The translations under genes were made by a program, and so were the position numbers. From the NCBI GenBank assembly GCA_028715025.1, contig JAQTLG010000092.1, forward strand, positions 1 through 6,720: a stretch of 6,720 nt of DNA, written 5' to 3'. The stretch's first letter is position 1. Each line of letters starts with the position of its first letter. The notes below the pieces were generated by a model that saw nothing but the letters and a program-made list of their open reading frames with translations, was not told the origin of the DNA and made no database searches. The DNA comes from Dehalococcoidia bacterium (GTDB lineage: Bacteria > Chloroflexota > Dehalococcoidia > GIF9 > UBA5629). This document shows, in pieces, positions 5,948-6,720 of this stretch.

Positions 5948-6720
5948 TTAAACTATGGCCAGGCCGGTGAAGGTCACGAAACCGCGTCCGTTGCGGAACC
6001 ACATCTCCACGGGATTGTCACGTATATAGCCATGGCCGCCCATCACCTGCACGCCATAGTCCGTGCATTGCATCACCATATTGTCGGCATATGTCTTGGC
6101 CAGGCAGCACTCGCGGGTAGCCTCCTCCTTTTTATCCAGCAGCCAGGCCGCCTCCCAGTTGAGCAGGCGGGCCGCGTCTATCTCGATTGCCATGTCGGCC
6201 AGCATGAAGGCAATGGCCTGGCGTGAGGCTATGGGATCACCGAAGGCATGGCGGTCTTTGGCATAGTCCCGGGAGAATTCAAAAGCGCCGCGGGCCAGGC
6301 CTACCGCCAGGGCGGCCAGTGCAACACGGGAGAGGTTGGCCAGGCGTTTGAAATCGCAGCCGCGGTCACCGCCCAGCTTTTTGTCAGCAGGTATTTTGCA
6401 GTCCTTCAATGAAACCTCATAGGTTCCCAGGGCCTTGATACCCATGTTCTTCTCACACTCTCCGATGTTGAAGCCTTTGGTCCCCCTGTCAACTATGAAG
6501 CACTGTGATGAATTGCCTTCCTTGGCATAAACCAGCGTGAAGGCGGCATCAGGGGCCAGTGGCACATAGCACTTATCCCCATTGAGAGCATAGCCGCCGC
6601 TCTTTTTAGCTACGGTATCAAAGTCGTTGCAATCGAAATCATATTTAGGCTCGACGAAAGCAGCCGAAGCAGCGGTGAATTTGCCCCCGCAGACTGAGGG
6701 CAGGTATTTTTTCTTCTGTT
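5948..6720 (-). CDS. Acyl-CoA dehydrogenase paralogue lacking catalytic Glu (5' end beyond window)
   Basis: The frame is open to the right edge, so the N-terminus is missing; 256 residues are visible. The fragment starts in the middle of the protein (KKKYLPSVCGG), and the flavin/substrate motif is degenerate: AAFVEPKYDFD (19-29) in place of a TEPGxGSD-type motif. The C-terminal domain keeps RHAFG (156-160), Q167, and VQVMGGHGY (Q224, G228), all positions that contact FAD from a neighbouring subunit. The catalytic Glu is absent: the end reads GRGFVTFTGLAIV and stops, with T251 where Glu of YEGT should be. S130 of LSRVALAAL sits at the alternative catalytic position. The C-terminal helix after EGT is also missing. 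It is the first gene of the pair and ends 15 bp before the partner. I read it as a real non-catalytic subunit, since the frame is intact; decay is the alternative. Confidence 0.88.
   Translation of the reverse strand, partial: QKKKYLPSVCGGKFTAASAAFVEPKYDFDCNDFDTVAKKSGGYALNGDKCYVPLAPDAAFTLVYAKEGNSSQCFIVDRGTKGFNIGECEKNMGIKALGTYEVSLKDCKIPADKKLGGDRGCDFKRLANLSRVALAALAVGLARGAFEFSRDYAKDRHAFGDPIASRQAIAFMLADMAIEIDAARLLNWEAAWLLDKKEEATRECCLAKTYADNMVMQCTDYGVQVMGGHGYIRDNPVEMWFRNGRGFVTFTGLAIV

Overview
The window looks like a bacterial chromosome segment of moderately high GC, with an AT-richer block of about 1.7 kb at the left end. The combination of an enolase-superfamily enzyme, a PPC/DUF296 protein, an MBL-fold hydrolase and paired acyl-CoA dehydrogenases, all with strong AGGAGG-type ribosome binding sites, would suit an anaerobic or oligotrophic heterotroph such as a Dehalococcoidia-like Chloroflexota. 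That taxonomic guess rests on gene content alone and is weak.

Positions 1-1788 (minus strand) hold a two-gene restriction-modification module. A beta-class amino-methyltransferase (TSPPY before DPFAGSGS) overlaps by about 20 bp a PD-(D/E)XK-like endonuclease resembling the EcoO109I/PmeII family. A recognisable promoter, with a dyad lying over it, sits upstream of the methyltransferase. The base composition differs clearly from the rest of the window, so this module is probably acquired.

Positions 1789-3395 (minus strand) hold a small DUF1622-type membrane protein followed 29 bp later by a mandelate racemase-subgroup enolase-superfamily enzyme. This enzyme keeps the metal ligands and the His-Asp dyad but has Lys-X-Arg where Lys-X-Lys is usual. 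Positions 3396-3530 form a divergent promoter region with two back-to-back sigma70-like promoters. Positions 3531-4745 (plus strand) hold a PPC/DUF296-domain protein and an MBL-fold metallohydrolase, probably co-transcribed.

Positions 4751-6720 (minus strand) hold two acyl-CoA dehydrogenase genes 15 bp apart; the upstream one runs off the right edge. They are the most interesting part of the window. The upstream protein has lost the catalytic glutamate at both known family positions but keeps the Arg/Gln/Gly residues that normally hold the ADP half of FAD across a subunit interface. The downstream protein keeps the catalytic Glu and the TEPGCGSD motif but has lost those Arg/Gln/Gly residues. 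The losses are complementary, which predicts an obligate heteromeric (alpha2beta2-like) dehydrogenase with composite active sites.
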